Assembly: GCF_900100315.1 (NCBI RefSeq)
Contig: NZ_FNFF01000005.1
Location: 310,001 to 374,000 of the forward strand
Reading direction: 5' to 3'
Length of the DNA stretch: 64,000 nt
Origin: Streptomyces indicus
Lineage (GTDB): Bacteria > Actinomycetota > Actinomycetes > Streptomycetales > Streptomycetaceae
The notes beneath the pieces were generated by a model. That model had not been told where the DNA came from. It ran no database searches and saw nothing but the letters and a program-made list of their open reading frames with translations. The stretch's first letter is position 1. Each line of letters starts with the position of its first letter. Positions 25,433-33,870 of the stretch are shown here, in pieces. Made by a program: the position numbers and the translations under genes.

Positions 25433-25981
25433 ATGGCAATGTGGGACCGGCTCAAGGATCAGGCCAGGGGGCTTCAGCAGGCGCACGCAGGGCGTAGCTC
25501 CGGTGGGCAGGGCGGGTCGGCCGCACGGTCGGGCGGTGGATCGAAGGCCCAGCTGGTGGGTGTGCTCAAGACCCAGCTCAGCTCGCTCAAGACGGAGTTG
25601 AAGAGCGGCGCCTACCGGGACGCCACGATGGCCATGTGCGCGCTGGTCGCGGCCGCCGACGGTTCGGTGGACCCCGCCGAGCGGCAGCACGTGGAGTCGC
25701 TCATCCTGCAGAACGACGTGCTGCAGAACTTCCCGCCGGAGCAGCTCCGCGAGCGGTTCAACAAGCACGTCGACCAGCTGTCGTACAACTTCCAGCAGGG
25801 CAAGACCGCGGTCATGCAGGAGATCGCCAAGGCGGCGAAGAAGCCGACGGAGGCCCAGGCGGTCGTGCAGACCGGGTTCGTCGTCGCCGGTGCGGACGGG
25901 TACATCGCCCCGGCCGAGGAGCAGGTGCTGCGCGAGGCGTGCGCGGCGCTGGGGGTGAATCCGCAGCAGTTCGGGCTCTGA
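25433..25981 (+). CDS. TerB family tellurite-resistance-like protein
   Basis: 182 aa. After a Gln/Gly/Ser-rich linker (residues 13-35) comes a helical TerB domain: MAMCALVAAADGSVDPAERQ (about 65-84) and, as an internal repeat, VVAGADGYIAPAEEQVLREA near the C-terminus. Both carry the Asp/Glu loops that bind metal in TerB. GAGGTGG upstream supports ATG 25433 (MAMW). No other ter genes are adjacent; it is a stand-alone copy of the type frequent in streptomycetes. Confidence 0.88.
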   Translation: MAMWDRLKDQARGLQQAHAGRSSGGQGGSAARSGGGSKAQLVGVLKTQLSSLKTELKSGAYRDATMAMCALVAAADGSVDPAERQHVESLILQNDVLQNFPPEQLRERFNKHVDQLSYNFQQGKTAVMQEIAKAAKKPTEAQAVVQTGFVVAGADGYIAPAEEQVLREACAALGVNPQQFGL

Positions 25982-26032
25982 CACCGGCGACGGCCAGGCC
26001 CTGGCCAGCCCGGTGGCCAGGCGGCTCGTACG

Positions 26033-26073
26033 GCGGCGGTGCGAGGTGGCCTTCGGTCGCCTCGCACCGCCGC
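26033..26073. terminator. Hairpin terminator, 14-bp arms
   Basis: GCGGCGGTGCGAGG (26033-26046) and CCTCGCACCGCCGC (26060-26073) pair perfectly over a 13-nt loop, between the converging TerB and VOC genes. Confidence 0.75.
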
Positions 26074-26086
26074 GCACGGCGTGACG

Positions 26087-26434
26087 TCAGCGGTGACCGA
26101 GCACATTGACCACGCGACCGCCTGGGTCGCGGACGAAGAACCGGCGCACGCCCCACTCCTCGTCCTGCAAGGGGTGCACGATCTCGGCACCTCCTGCCCG
26201 GATGGCCGCATACGCCGCATCCACGTCATCCACCTCGATGCTCAGGTCCGGCGTGACCGGTCCGGTCTTGTCGCTGGTCATGACACTGATCTGCGCTGCG
26301 GGAGCGGACGGGGAGGCGAGCGTCACGATCCAGCCGTGGTTCATGACCTCCTCGAAGCCCAGCAGCCGGTAGAACTCCCTGCTTTCCGGCACGGCGTCCG
26401 TCTGAAGGTTGGGCACGACACGGCGAACGGCCAT
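26087..26434 (-). CDS. VOC superfamily (glyoxalase/bleomycin-resistance-like) protein
   Basis: 115 aa single-module VOC protein with two beta-alpha-beta-beta-beta units: VVPNLQTDAVPESREFYRLL and DLSIEVDDVDAAYAAIRAGG. It ends with RRFFVRDPGGRVVNVLGHR. GTGGAG upstream supports ATG 26434. No metal-site set is complete enough to name a reaction. Confidence 0.85.
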   Translation of the reverse strand: MAVRRVVPNLQTDAVPESREFYRLLGFEEVMNHGWIVTLASPSAPAAQISVMTSDKTGPVTPDLSIEVDDVDAAYAAIRAGGAEIVHPLQDEEWGVRRFFVRDPGGRVVNVLGHR

Positions 26435-26786
26435 CGACGACTCCACGGGTGGACGACGGGTCTCTGCGTCCTCCAGGGTTACCGCGCCGCGCCCACAGCC
26501 GTCTGCGCTTTCGCCGCACCTTCACGCACTTCGGGCTGACACCGCTGCACGGGGTCACCCCACGCGGGACCCGCCGTCGTGGTGGGCGGTGGTGGTCATC
26601 TGCCCGCAGCGGTGACCGTGGACCGTCTCGACTCGACCGGACTCATCTCCGGTTCAAGGCATTGGCCGACGGATTGTGCGTGTTCAGGCACAGCAGCATC
26701 CGGTCCACCCGCCTCCTCAACTCCCGCCCTGGATTGCGGGAGCCACTGTCGACCGATGGGGCGCCTGCCGGCTACCGGGCGTAGGG
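26435..26786. other. Intergenic region, no gene seen
   Basis: The 352 bp between the VOC gene and the MFS remnant contain no frame with good codon bias and start signal. The only clear element is the hairpin at 26721-26742. Its lower G+C and lack of gene content fit an eroding region beside the deletion scar. Confidence 0.5.
26721..26742. terminator. Small hairpin downstream of the MFS remnant
   Basis: CTCCCGC (26721-26727) and GCGGGAG (26736-26742) with an 8-nt loop lie 45 nt past the stop of the minus-strand MFS fragment. It may be the old terminator of that gene. Confidence 0.45.
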
Positions 26787-27556
26787 TCACGTGGTCTTCG
26801 GGCCGCGGACGCCCCGGCGGTGACCTACGACGGGTGTCGCGCCCCGGTGGCCTGAGCCGGGCGTGGCCGGGGCGTGGGCGGGTGCGGGGCGGGTGAACCA
26901 CAGGGCGCATACGGCGAGTGCGCCCGTCACGCCCGCGGCGCACAGGCCCGCGCGCGGGCCGAACGCCTCGTTGACGGCGCCGAGTACGGGGCCGCCGAGG
27001 GCTCCGCTGCCGACGAACACCAGGACGTAGACACCCATCACGCGGCCGCGGAGCGCGTCGGGGGCGCCCAGTTGGACGGCCGTGTTGGTGGACGTGTTCA
27101 GGAGGGTCGTCAGCGCGCCGACGGGGATCAGGAAGGCGACCAGCCAGCCCGGGCCCGGCGCGCAGGCTGCCCCGACGTAGGCCAGGGCCAGGCTTGCGGC
27201 GGTGGCGGACATCGCGCGGTGGGTGCTGTGGGTGCGCTGGGCGGCCAGGAGTGCGCCGGCGAGGGCGCCCACGGCGGTCGTGGCGCTGAGCAGCCCGTAG
27301 CCGCCGGCATCGGTGTGCAGCACGGATTGCGCGTACGAGGCCAGGGTCACGGGGAGGTTGACGGTGAAGAATCCGAAGGCGCCCACCAGGAGGATCGGCC
27401 ACAGCAGGTGCCGCTCCCGGGCGGTGTGGCGCAGCCCGTCGCGCAGTCGGCGCGCGGAGGTGAAGCTCACGTCCGAGCCGTGCAGGTCACCGGAGCGGAT
27501 CAGGAGCAGGGCTCCGATGGGTGCGGCATAGGTGAGGGCGTTGACGGTGAAGGCCG
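26787..27556 (-). pseudogene. MFS transporter, N-terminal half missing
   Basis: About 255 codons matching the second half of a 12-TM MFS_3/EntS-like exporter. They start inside the typical AFTVNALTYAAPIGALLLIR segment before TM6 and run through six further membrane segments (LLWPILLVGAFGFFTVNLPV, the DALRGRVMGVYVLVFVG loop and others) to an Ala/His/Pro tail. The roughly 165 residues expected before this point are absent. Upstream of about 27556 the minus-strand frame is only the antisense of a LysR fragment. Chance ATG codons near 27566-27572 could start a fragment, but it would lack TM1-5. A deletion with the adjoining LysR fragment is the likely cause. Confidence 0.8.
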
Positions 27557-27753
27557 GCCTGGGCATCGCCATCTTCGCCCGCAGCCTCGCCCCGGGCGAC
27601 CTCGTGGAACTGCCGCCGAGCGCAGGCCTGCCGCAGCTCGGCGAGATCGACCAGGTGCTCCTCACCAACCCGCACGCCCGCACCGAACCGGTGGAGGCGC
27701 TGAGCACGGCGATCCTCTCGCGGGCCGATCCGCTGCGGGGGATGCGGCACTGA
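27550..27753 (+). pseudogene. LysR regulator, only the C-terminal end left
   Basis: About 67 codons read GLGIAIFARSLAPGDLVELP and then LGEIDQVLLTNPHARTEPVEAL. This is the last strand and helix of a LysR substrate-binding domain. The helix-turn-helix and most of the effector domain (about 230 residues) are missing. It abuts the MFS fragment head to head at about 27550-27556, where GCCGGCC could be a microhomology. Not expected to make a functional regulator. Confidence 0.75.
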
Positions 27754-27782
27754 GGACGGGGCATCCGGCCCGCGCGAGGCCG

Positions 27783-28484
27783 TTACGGCGCCAGTACGTC
27801 CAGTTCCTCCAGGGCGCCGAGGGTGATCTCGCGGGTCAGTTCCTCCGCCCGGACGGCATCGCCCTCGCGTACGGCTTCGGCGACCTTGACGTGCAGCGTG
27901 ACCGCCGCCGGGTCCGGGTCCTCGAACATGACCTGGTGGCGGGTGCGCCCGGTGAGGACCTCGGCGACCACGTCGCCGAGGCGGGCGAACATTTCGTTCC
28001 CGGAGGCGTTCAGGATGATGCGGTGGAACTCGATGTCGTGCCGCAGATACCCCTCGAGCTGCTGGCCGCGCGAGGTGGCGACCATGCCGATGGCGCACTC
28101 CGTGAGGGCCGCGCACTGTGCGGCGGTGGCGTGCCGTGCGGCGAGTGCGGCGGCGGCCGGTTCGACCGCGGAGCGGAGCACGGTGAGGGAGCGCAGCTGG
28201 CGCGGTCGGTCCGCGCCGGCCAGGCGCCACCGGATGACCTGCGGATCGTAGACATTCCACTCGGCGGCGGGCCGCACGGTGACGCCGACCCGACGGCGCG
28301 ACTCCACGAGGTGCATGGACTCAAGGACCCGTACGGCCTCGCGCATCACCGAGCGCGAGACCTCGAACTCCTGGGACAGCTCGTCCGTGCGCAGGACGCT
28401 GCCGGGCGGGTACTCGCCCGCGGTGATCGCGGGCCCGAGGCTTTCGAGTACGCGGGCGTGCAGCCCCCGGGCCTGTTCAGTCAT
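27783..28484 (-). CDS. gntR: GntR family (FadR subfamily) regulator of the gluconate operon
   Basis: 233 aa. The winged helix (residues 8-75: GEYPPGSVLRTDELSQEFEV ... VMREAVRVLESMHLVESRR) is followed by an FCD effector domain with the metal/ligand residues of HDIEFHRIIL and H..VAEAV. It is divergent from gntK-gntP and almost certainly represses them until gluconate or a phosphogluconate binds (inference from family and context). The ATG at 28484 starts MTEQARGLHARV. Confidence 0.9.
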   Translation of the reverse strand: MTEQARGLHARVLESLGPAITAGEYPPGSVLRTDELSQEFEVSRSVMREAVRVLESMHLVESRRRVGVTVRPAAEWNVYDPQVIRWRLAGADRPRQLRSLTVLRSAVEPAAAALAARHATAAQCAALTECAIGMVATSRGQQLEGYLRHDIEFHRIILNASGNEMFARLGDVVAEVLTGRTRHQVMFEDPDPAAVTLHVKVAEAVREGDAVRAEELTREITLGALEELDVLAP

Positions 28485-28519
28485 GAGGTCAGCCTACGAG
28501 GAGACACGCTTCCGCAATA

Positions 28520-28543
28520 AGTCTGACTTTTAAGTCACAGACT
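28520..28543. promoter_or_regulatory. Candidate GntR operator
   Basis: AGTCTG (28520-28525) and CAGACT (28538-28543) are mirrored, with an inner TGAC-ttttaa-GTCA (28524-28537). A further GTCTGAC copy sits at 28553-28559. The AT-rich site lies between the divergent gntR and gntK starts. Confidence 0.6.
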
Positions 28544-28635
28544 CTTGAATTCGTCTGACCTAATGGGTTTCAGTGGCGTGACGCACGGCCCGGTGCCGTG
28601 CGCACCGATGTCGATGAAGACAGCGAGGCGCAGCC

Positions 28636-29181
28636 ATGAACACCCCCCACGTCGTCGTAGTCATGGGCGTGGCAGGCACGGGCAAGACCACGATCGGCCC
28701 CCTGCTCGCCGCCGAGCTCGGCGTTCCCTACGCCGAGGGCGACGACTTCCACCCCGAGGCGAACATCGCCAAGATGTCGGCCGGTACGCCGCTCACCGAC
28801 GAGGACCGGTGGCCCTGGCTCGACGCCATCGGCACCTGGGCGCACGGCCGGGTCGGCCGGGGCGGGGTGGTCAGCAGCTCCGCGCTCAAGCGCGCCTACC
28901 GGGATCGGCTGCGGTCCGCGGCCCCCGGACTCGTGTTCGTCCACCTCACCGGTGAGCGCAGCCTCATCGAGGAGCGGATGGCCGGGCGGCAGGGGCACTT
29001 CATGCCCACCGCTCTCCTCGACTCGCAGTTCGCCACGCTCCAGCCGCTCGGCCCGGACGAGACCGGGGTGTCCGTCGATGTGGCGGGCGGTCCCGAGGAG
29101 ATCGTCGCCCGGGCCGTCGCCGCACTGCACTCGCTGCACGCGCTCGACGCGGAGCCCCGCAGTCAGCTCGCCTCGCAGTAA
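28636..29181 (+). CDS. gntK: Gluconokinase
   Basis: 181 aa, normal for GntK. The P-loop MGVAGTGKTTIG (residues 10-21), the gluconate-binding EGDDFHPEANIAKMSAGTPL, and ALKRAYRDRLR and GRQGHFMPTALLDSQF are all family hallmarks. It phosphorylates gluconate to 6-phosphogluconate in the cytoplasm. A 39-bp gap separates it from gntP, forming a gntK-gntP operon. Confidence 0.95.
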   Translation: MNTPHVVVVMGVAGTGKTTIGPLLAAELGVPYAEGDDFHPEANIAKMSAGTPLTDEDRWPWLDAIGTWAHGRVGRGGVVSSSALKRAYRDRLRSAAPGLVFVHLTGERSLIEERMAGRQGHFMPTALLDSQFATLQPLGPDETGVSVDVAGGPEEIVARAVAALHSLHALDAEPRSQLASQ

Positions 29182-29220
29182 CGCCCACCCCACCTGCCCC
29201 CACGTACGAAGGAAGTGACC

Positions 29221-30618
29221 GTGACCAGACTCAGCGTCGAGATGCTGGCAGCGGACCCCGTCGAGCCGATCACCTCGGCCGGCCACGCCCAGCTGGGGAT
29301 CGCCGTCCTCGCGGGCATCGCCGTCATCGTCCTGCTCATCACGAAGTTCAAGGTGCACGCCTTTCTGGCGCTGACCATCGGCTCCCTGGCCCTCGGCGCC
29401 TTCGCGGGCGCACCGCTGGACAAGGCCATCGCCAGCTTCACTTCGGGGCTCGGCTCCACGGTCGCGGGCGTGGGCGTGCTCATCGCGCTCGGTGCGATCC
29501 TCGGCAAACTGCTCGCCGACTCCGGGGGCGCCGACCAGGTCGTGGACACGATCCTCGCCAGGGCCGGCGGGCGCTCCATGCCCTGGGCGATCGTGCTCAT
29601 CGCGAGCGTGATCGGTCTGCCGCTGTTCTTCGAGGTCGGCATCGTCCTGCTGATCCCGGTCGTCCTGATGGTCGCCAAGCGCGGCAACTACTCGCTGATG
29701 CGGATCGGCATCCCCGCCCTCGCGGGTCTCTCCGTGATGCACGGGCTCATCCCGCCGCACCCCGGCCCGCTCGTCGCGATCGACGCCGTCGGGGCCGACC
29801 TGGGCGTCACGCTGGCGCTCGGCGTGCTCGTCGCGATCCCGACCGTGATCATCGCCGGCCCGGTCTTCTCCAAGTTCGCGGCCCGCTGGGTGGACATCCC
29901 GGTGCCCGAGAAGATGGTGCCGCAGCGCCCCTCGGAGGACCTCGACCGGCGCCCCGGCTTCGGCGCCACCATCGCCACCGTGCTGCTGCCCGTCGTCCTC
30001 ATGCTGGCCAAGGCGCTGGTCGACATCGTCGTGGACGACCCGGAGAACGGGGTGCAGCGTGTCTTCGACGTGGTCGGTTCGCCGCTCATCGCGCTGCTCG
30101 CGGCCGTGATCGTCGGCATGTTCACGCTGGGCCGGGCGGCCGGGTTCAGCAAGGGCCGGCTGTCGACGACCGTGGAGAAGTCCCTCGCGCCCATCGCCGG
30201 CATCCTGCTGATCGTCGGCGCGGGCGGCGGCTTCAAGCAGACGCTCATCGACTCCGGTGTGGGTCAGATGGTCCTGGACATCTCCGAGGACTGGTCGATC
30301 CCCGCGCTGCTGCTCGCCTGGCTGATCGCCGTGGTGATCCGCCTCGCCACGGGCTCGGCGACCGTCGCGACGGTGTCCGCCGCCGGTCTGGTGGCCCCGC
30401 TCGCGGCCGACATGTCGACCGCCCACGCGGCCCTGCTCGTCCTCGCGATCGGCGCCGGCTCGCTGTTCTTCAGCCATGTCAACGACGCCGGGTTCTGGCT
30501 CGTGAAGGAGTACTTCGGCATGAGCGTCGGACAGACGATCAAGACGTGGTCGGTGATGGAGACGATCATCTCGGTGGTGGCCGGCGCGTTCGTCCTGCTG
30601 CTTTCCCTGCTGCTGTAG
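29221..30618 (+). CDS. gntP: GntP family gluconate permease
   Basis: 465 aa, about 12-14 membrane segments. Family blocks are LGAILGKLLADSGGADQVVD, LIPPHPGPLVAIDAVGADLG, TGSATVATVSAAGLVAPLAA and FFSHVNDAGFWLVKEYFGMS. It is an H+-coupled gluconate importer. GAAGGA at 29208-29213 is correctly spaced for GTG 29221 and too close for GTG 29215. It ends before an exceptionally strong terminator. Confidence 0.93.
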   Translation: MTRLSVEMLAADPVEPITSAGHAQLGIAVLAGIAVIVLLITKFKVHAFLALTIGSLALGAFAGAPLDKAIASFTSGLGSTVAGVGVLIALGAILGKLLADSGGADQVVDTILARAGGRSMPWAIVLIASVIGLPLFFEVGIVLLIPVVLMVAKRGNYSLMRIGIPALAGLSVMHGLIPPHPGPLVAIDAVGADLGVTLALGVLVAIPTVIIAGPVFSKFAARWVDIPVPEKMVPQRPSEDLDRRPGFGATIATVLLPVVLMLAKALVDIVVDDPENGVQRVFDVVGSPLIALLAAVIVGMFTLGRAAGFSKGRLSTTVEKSLAPIAGILLIVGAGGGFKQTLIDSGVGQMVLDISEDWSIPALLLAWLIAVVIRLATGSATVATVSAAGLVAPLAADMSTAHAALLVLAIGAGSLFFSHVNDAGFWLVKEYFGMSVGQTIKTWSVMETIISVVAGAFVLLLSLLL

Positions 30619-30657
30619 CGCCTCACCGCTGGTGCGGCGTCCGTCGCTTCGCCGTGG

Positions 30658-30698
30658 ACATGCCGGTGGCCCCGCCCGATGCGGGGCCACCGGCATGT
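30658..30698. terminator. Strong bidirectional terminator, 18-bp perfect arms
   Basis: ACATGCCGGTGGCCCCGC (30658-30675) pairs perfectly with GCGGGGCCACCGGCATGT (30681-30698) over a 5-nt loop, between the converging gntP and SDR genes. It is the longest perfect stem found in the window. Confidence 0.9.
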
Positions 30699-30738
30699 TG
30701 TCGTCAGGTGGGGCCGGGTCACGGCCAGCCAGGTCCAG

Positions 30739-31533
30739 TCAGGGCAGGATCGAGTCCACGTATCCCCCGTCCACGCGCAGTGCGCCCCCGGTGGTGGCGC
30801 TCGCCTGGTCCGACGCGAGATAGACCACCATGTTCGCGATCTCTTCGGGCTCGATCAGGCGCTGAAGCAGCGACTGCGGGCGGTGCTCGCGCATGAAGAC
30901 GCGCTGCGCCTCGTCCCACGGCAGGTCCCGGTCGACCAGGCCGTACACGAAGTCCTCCACGCCGCCGGTGTGCGTGGGACCGGCGATCACGGAGTTCACC
31001 GTCACACCCGATCCGGCCGCCTGCTTCGCGAAGCCGCGCGTGACCGCGAGCAGCGCCGTCTTGGACATGCCGTAGTGGATCATCTCTGCGGGGATCACCA
31101 CGGCGGAGTCGCTGGCGATGTTCTGGATCCGGCCCCAGCCGCGCTCGGTCATACCGGGCAGGTACTGGCGGATGAGCCGCACCGCGGCCAGCACATTGAC
31201 CTCGAAGTAGCGCCGCCACTCCTCGTCGCTGATGTCCAGCGGGTCGACGGGGCCGAAGATGCCGAGGTTGTTGACCAGGATGTCCACCTGCGGCAGCGCG
31301 TCTGCGACCTGCCGGGCGCCCTCCTCGGTCGTGACGTCGGCGGCCACCGGCACCAGGTCGGCGCCCGGTGCCTCGCCGCCGATGCGGGCGATCGCCTCCT
31401 CCACACGTTCTTTCGTCCGGCCGCTGATCCCGACGCGGGCGCCCGCGCGGGCGAGTCCGGTGGCGATGGCGGCGCCGATGCCCTGCGTGGAGCCGGTGAC
31501 CAGTGCGGTCCGTCCGGTCAGATCGATGTGCAT
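30739..31533 (-). CDS. SDR family oxidoreductase
   Basis: 264 aa classical SDR. TGSTQGIGAAIATGLA (cofactor loop, residues 14-29), NNLG in place of NNAG, NIASDSAV (catalytic Ser), YGMSK (catalytic Tyr and Lys) and a C-terminal GGALRVDGGYV. R-residues after the loop (GRTKERVEE) favour NADP. The ATG at 31533 is unambiguous. The substrate is unknown. It stands alone, separated from the next gene by an octamer repeat. Confidence 0.88.
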   Translation of the reverse strand: MHIDLTGRTALVTGSTQGIGAAIATGLARAGARVGISGRTKERVEEAIARIGGEAPGADLVPVAADVTTEEGARQVADALPQVDILVNNLGIFGPVDPLDISDEEWRRYFEVNVLAAVRLIRQYLPGMTERGWGRIQNIASDSAVVIPAEMIHYGMSKTALLAVTRGFAKQAAGSGVTVNSVIAGPTHTGGVEDFVYGLVDRDLPWDEAQRVFMREHRPQSLLQRLIEPEEIANMVVYLASDQASATTGGALRVDGGYVDSILP

Positions 31534-31640
31534 GGGAAGCGGTACTCCTCCGGTGTGGACAGGGTCTGCCGATGCGCGTGCGTCCTCGCCTACCCAGTCT
31601 TGCCCCGGGCAAGGGAGCGCGCGCCCCGGCGACAGGCCGG

Positions 31641-31704
31641 TCCAGCCGTGCAGCCGTGCAGCCGTCCAGCCGTCCAGCCGTCCAGCCGTCCAGCCGTCCA
31701 GCCG
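31641..31704. repeat. Octanucleotide tandem repeat, eight copies
   Basis: Eight units of TCCAGCCG (the second and third read TGCAGCCG) occupy 31641-31704. They lie between the start of the SDR gene (31533) and the end of the VOC gene (31710), 6 bp past the VOC stop. Because 8 is not a multiple of 3, any reading through it would shift frame with each copy change. Confidence 0.9.
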
Positions 31705-31709
31705 CAGGC

Positions 31710-32123
31710 TTACGCGAAGTCCTCCTCGGTGAGGCCGTCGGCATGTCCGGGCGGCCACTGGACCAGTTCGATCCGGTAGCCGTCCGGGGCCGTGAGCCAG
31801 GAGGTCTTCGGGCCCTGCGGTCCGCCCGGGTGCTCCACGGGTCCTGGTGCCAGGCCCGCCTCGGTCAGCCGCTCCACCGTGGCGACCAGATCGTCCACCT
31901 GGATCGCGAGGTGGTCGACGCCGCTGCCCACGTCGACGCTTCCGTCGGCCGGGCGGTGGACCAGTTCGAGCGAGGCCGCGGGTTCGCCGGGGAATTTGAG
32001 GAGCACGAGCCGGCTGCCGTCGCCGGGTGCCACCCGGCCCAACTCGGCATAGCCCAGGGCAGTGTAGAAGGCGAGCGAGCGGTCCAGGTCGGTGACGCGG
32101 TAGGCGGTGAACAGGGTCTTCAC
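31710..32123 (-). CDS. VOC superfamily (glyoxalase-like) protein
   Basis: 137 aa. It resembles glyoxalase I in layout: AYRVTDLDRSLAFYTALGYA, then ASLELVH, a second half beginning GVDHLAIQVDDLVATVERL, and TAPDGYRIELVQ. The four expected metal ligands are partly present (His in VDHLAIQ, Glu in RIELVQ, Glu in SLELVH). The start codon overlaps the stop of the upstream DHFR-like gene (ATGA, 32120-32123), so the two are coupled. Confidence 0.85.
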   Translation of the reverse strand: MKTLFTAYRVTDLDRSLAFYTALGYAELGRVAPGDGSRLVLLKFPGEPAASLELVHRPADGSVDVGSGVDHLAIQVDDLVATVERLTEAGLAPGPVEHPGGPQGPKTSWLTAPDGYRIELVQWPPGHADGLTEEDFA

Positions 32124-32704
32124 GCGGTCTCCTCGGGCCGACGCACCCGGTAGCGCAGGTGCGTGACGTCGCGGTCGTCGAGGCGTCGTACGAGGTCGAG
32201 TTCGATCGGGGCGGTGTCGAGGTGCTCGAAGAGCCGGCGGCCTTCCCCGAGCAGCACCTGCACCAAGTGGATCTCGATCTCGTCGAGTTGGCCCGCGCGC
32301 AGGAGCGCCTGGGCCGCGCCCGCGCCGTGCACCATGACCGGCCGGTCCCCCGCGTCCTCGCGGGCCCGGCGGGCGCAGTCCTCGACATCGGTGACGAAGC
32401 GTGCGTGTCCGGGCGGCACGTCCGACTCGTCGATCTTGTGGGTGAGCACGTAGATCGGCACACCGTCATGGTGGTCGCCCTGCCACCGTCCGGCGAGTTC
32501 GAAGGTCCGCCGGCCGGAGATCAGCGCTCCGGTCGCCAGCGCCTCGCGGTAGACCTGGCCGCTGGGGCCGTCGGAGTTCCGGTCGTCGAGCCAATTGAAC
32601 AGGCGCCCGCCGCCGCGGCCGAGTTCCTGGCCCGGCCGGTCGTCGGGTCCTGCGATGAAGCCGTCGAGTGACATCGACATGTAGAGCCGGATCGGTGTGC
32701 GCAT
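32120..32704 (-). CDS. Dihydrofolate reductase/RibD-like reductase
   Basis: 194 aa. RibD C-terminal/DHFR-like fold: LYMSMSLDGFIAGPDDRPGQ at the N-terminus, GALISGRRTFELAGRW, and VMVHGAGAAQALLRAGQLDE for the NADPH site, ending with IEIHLVQVLLGEGRRLF. Such proteins are common in actinomycetes and rarely have a known substrate; they are not the essential FolA. First gene of a pair with the VOC protein. Confidence 0.87.
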   Translation of the reverse strand: MRTPIRLYMSMSLDGFIAGPDDRPGQELGRGGGRLFNWLDDRNSDGPSGQVYREALATGALISGRRTFELAGRWQGDHHDGVPIYVLTHKIDESDVPPGHARFVTDVEDCARRAREDAGDRPVMVHGAGAAQALLRAGQLDEIEIHLVQVLLGEGRRLFEHLDTAPIELDLVRRLDDRDVTHLRYRVRRPEETA

Positions 32705-32848
32705 GGGGACTGCCTCTCTGCACCACGGCGCGGGATGGCTCCGCTGCTGCGCCCGTCCGTACGGGCCTGCCACAGGTACGACTGCGTACGGCCCGCGAAC
32801 TCATCGCCCCGGCCTGGCCCTGACCCGATTCCGTACGGGCGGACAGGA

Positions 32849-33406
32849 TCAGCGCGTCCGGTAGCGCGCGTAGATCAGCCCGCTCGCGAAGGCACGCTGC
32901 TCGACCAGTTCGAGGTCGAGGCGTACGCCGTCGGGGAAGAAGCGCTTGCCACCGCCGACCACGGTCGAGGTCATGAACAGGTGGTATTCGTCGACGAGTC
33001 CGGCCCTGATCGCCTGGGCGGCGAGCGTGGGGCCGTCGACGGTGAGGTCGTGATCCGACTCGGCTTTGAGCTTGCGCACCGCGTCCGGATCGAAGCTCCG
33101 CTCGATCCTGGTCCGCGCGCTGGACACGGACTCGAGTGTCGTGGAGTAGACGACCTTCCGGGCGGCCTGCCAGTCGCGGGCGTACTGGAGGATGTGCGGC
33201 GGCTGGTCCGGCTCGGTGTGCGCGGTCTCCCAGTAGACCATCGTCTCGTACATGCGGCGGCCGTAGAGATACGTGCCGACGGGGCGGAAGAGGTCGCCGA
33301 CGAACGTGTGCACCTCCTCGTCGCCTGCGTCGGTGCCGAGATCGCCCTCCGCCGCCTCCGCGTAGCCGTCGAGTGAGGTGATCATCGAGTAGATGAGCTT
33401 GCCCAT
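32849..33406 (-). CDS. Dihydrofolate reductase/RibD-like reductase
   Basis: 185 aa. It has the same fold as the neighbouring DHFR-like gene but is clearly diverged: LIYSMITSLDGYAEAAEGDL, TYLYGRRMYETMVYW, LTVDGPTLAAQAIRAGLVDE and FMTSTVVGGGKRFFPDG. The two neighbouring homologues may come from an old duplication. Upstream is a 101-bp gap to the SnoaL-like gene on the same strand. Confidence 0.87.
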   Translation of the reverse strand: MGKLIYSMITSLDGYAEAAEGDLGTDAGDEEVHTFVGDLFRPVGTYLYGRRMYETMVYWETAHTEPDQPPHILQYARDWQAARKVVYSTTLESVSSARTRIERSFDPDAVRKLKAESDHDLTVDGPTLAAQAIRAGLVDEYHLFMTSTVVGGGKRFFPDGVRLDLELVEQRAFASGLIYARYRTR

Positions 33407-33507
33407 GGGGCTCCTTCGGTACGGGTGCCGAGCTGCCGGTGTGCTGCAGACTCTGACACCCGTACACGCAAGAACTCATCGGCCGGCCGGCGGTCCGCAG
33501 GCACCGC

Positions 33508-33870
33508 TCACCCGGACGGAACGAACTCCGGCTGGTCGAGCAGCCGCAGCCAGCTGCCGTCGGGCTGGCGGCGGACCACCTGGGCGCGGGCGCCCGCCCC
33601 GTCCTTCGGCGGCGTCGAGGTGAGGGCGATGTCTCCGCTGACCAGGGTGGGCAGCGGCTGCTCCGGCTCGAAGCGCGGGCCGTCGGCGAGCATCTTCTCC
33701 AGGAGTGCCTGGATCGCCGCCCGGCCGACCGTGGTGCGCCCCGGTGGGAAGGCGAGCACCGCGTCCTCCTCGTAGAGCGCGGCCACACCGGCGGCGTCGC
33801 CGGCGTTGGCCCGCTCGACGAACAGGCGGGTGAGGTCCTCGGGCCGCATGGCCTTCTCGTACTCGGGCAT
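33508..33870 (-). CDS. SnoaL-like/NTF2-fold protein
   Basis: 120 aa cone-shaped alpha+beta fold: LTRLFVERANAGDAAGVAAL, YEEDAVLAFPPGRTTVGRAA and a final strand GSWLRLLDQPEF. Members range from polyketide cyclases to limonene epoxide hydrolases; most of this size have no known reaction. GAGGAGGAG upstream fixes the ATG at 33870. It is divergent from a LysR gene and so its likely target. Confidence 0.83.
   Translation of the reverse strand: MPEYEKAMRPEDLTRLFVERANAGDAAGVAALYEEDAVLAFPPGRTTVGRAAIQALLEKMLADGPRFEPEQPLPTLVSGDIALTSTPPKDGAGARAQVVRRQPDGSWLRLLDQPEFVPSG

Noticed and set aside
26570..26680. tRNA-like GGTTCAAGGC in the gene-free gap
   Set aside because: No acceptor or anticodon stem could be folded around it and no 3' CCA context fits.
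31641..31704. Octamer array as a CRISPR
   Set aside because: There are no spacers between units; it is a simple tandem repeat, and no cas genes are present.
30739..32469. A 576-codon minus frame spanning SDR and VOC genes as one fusion protein
   Set aside because: The upstream half is out-of-frame noise across the octamer array; the SDR has its own ATG at 31533 and the VOC gene its own frame.
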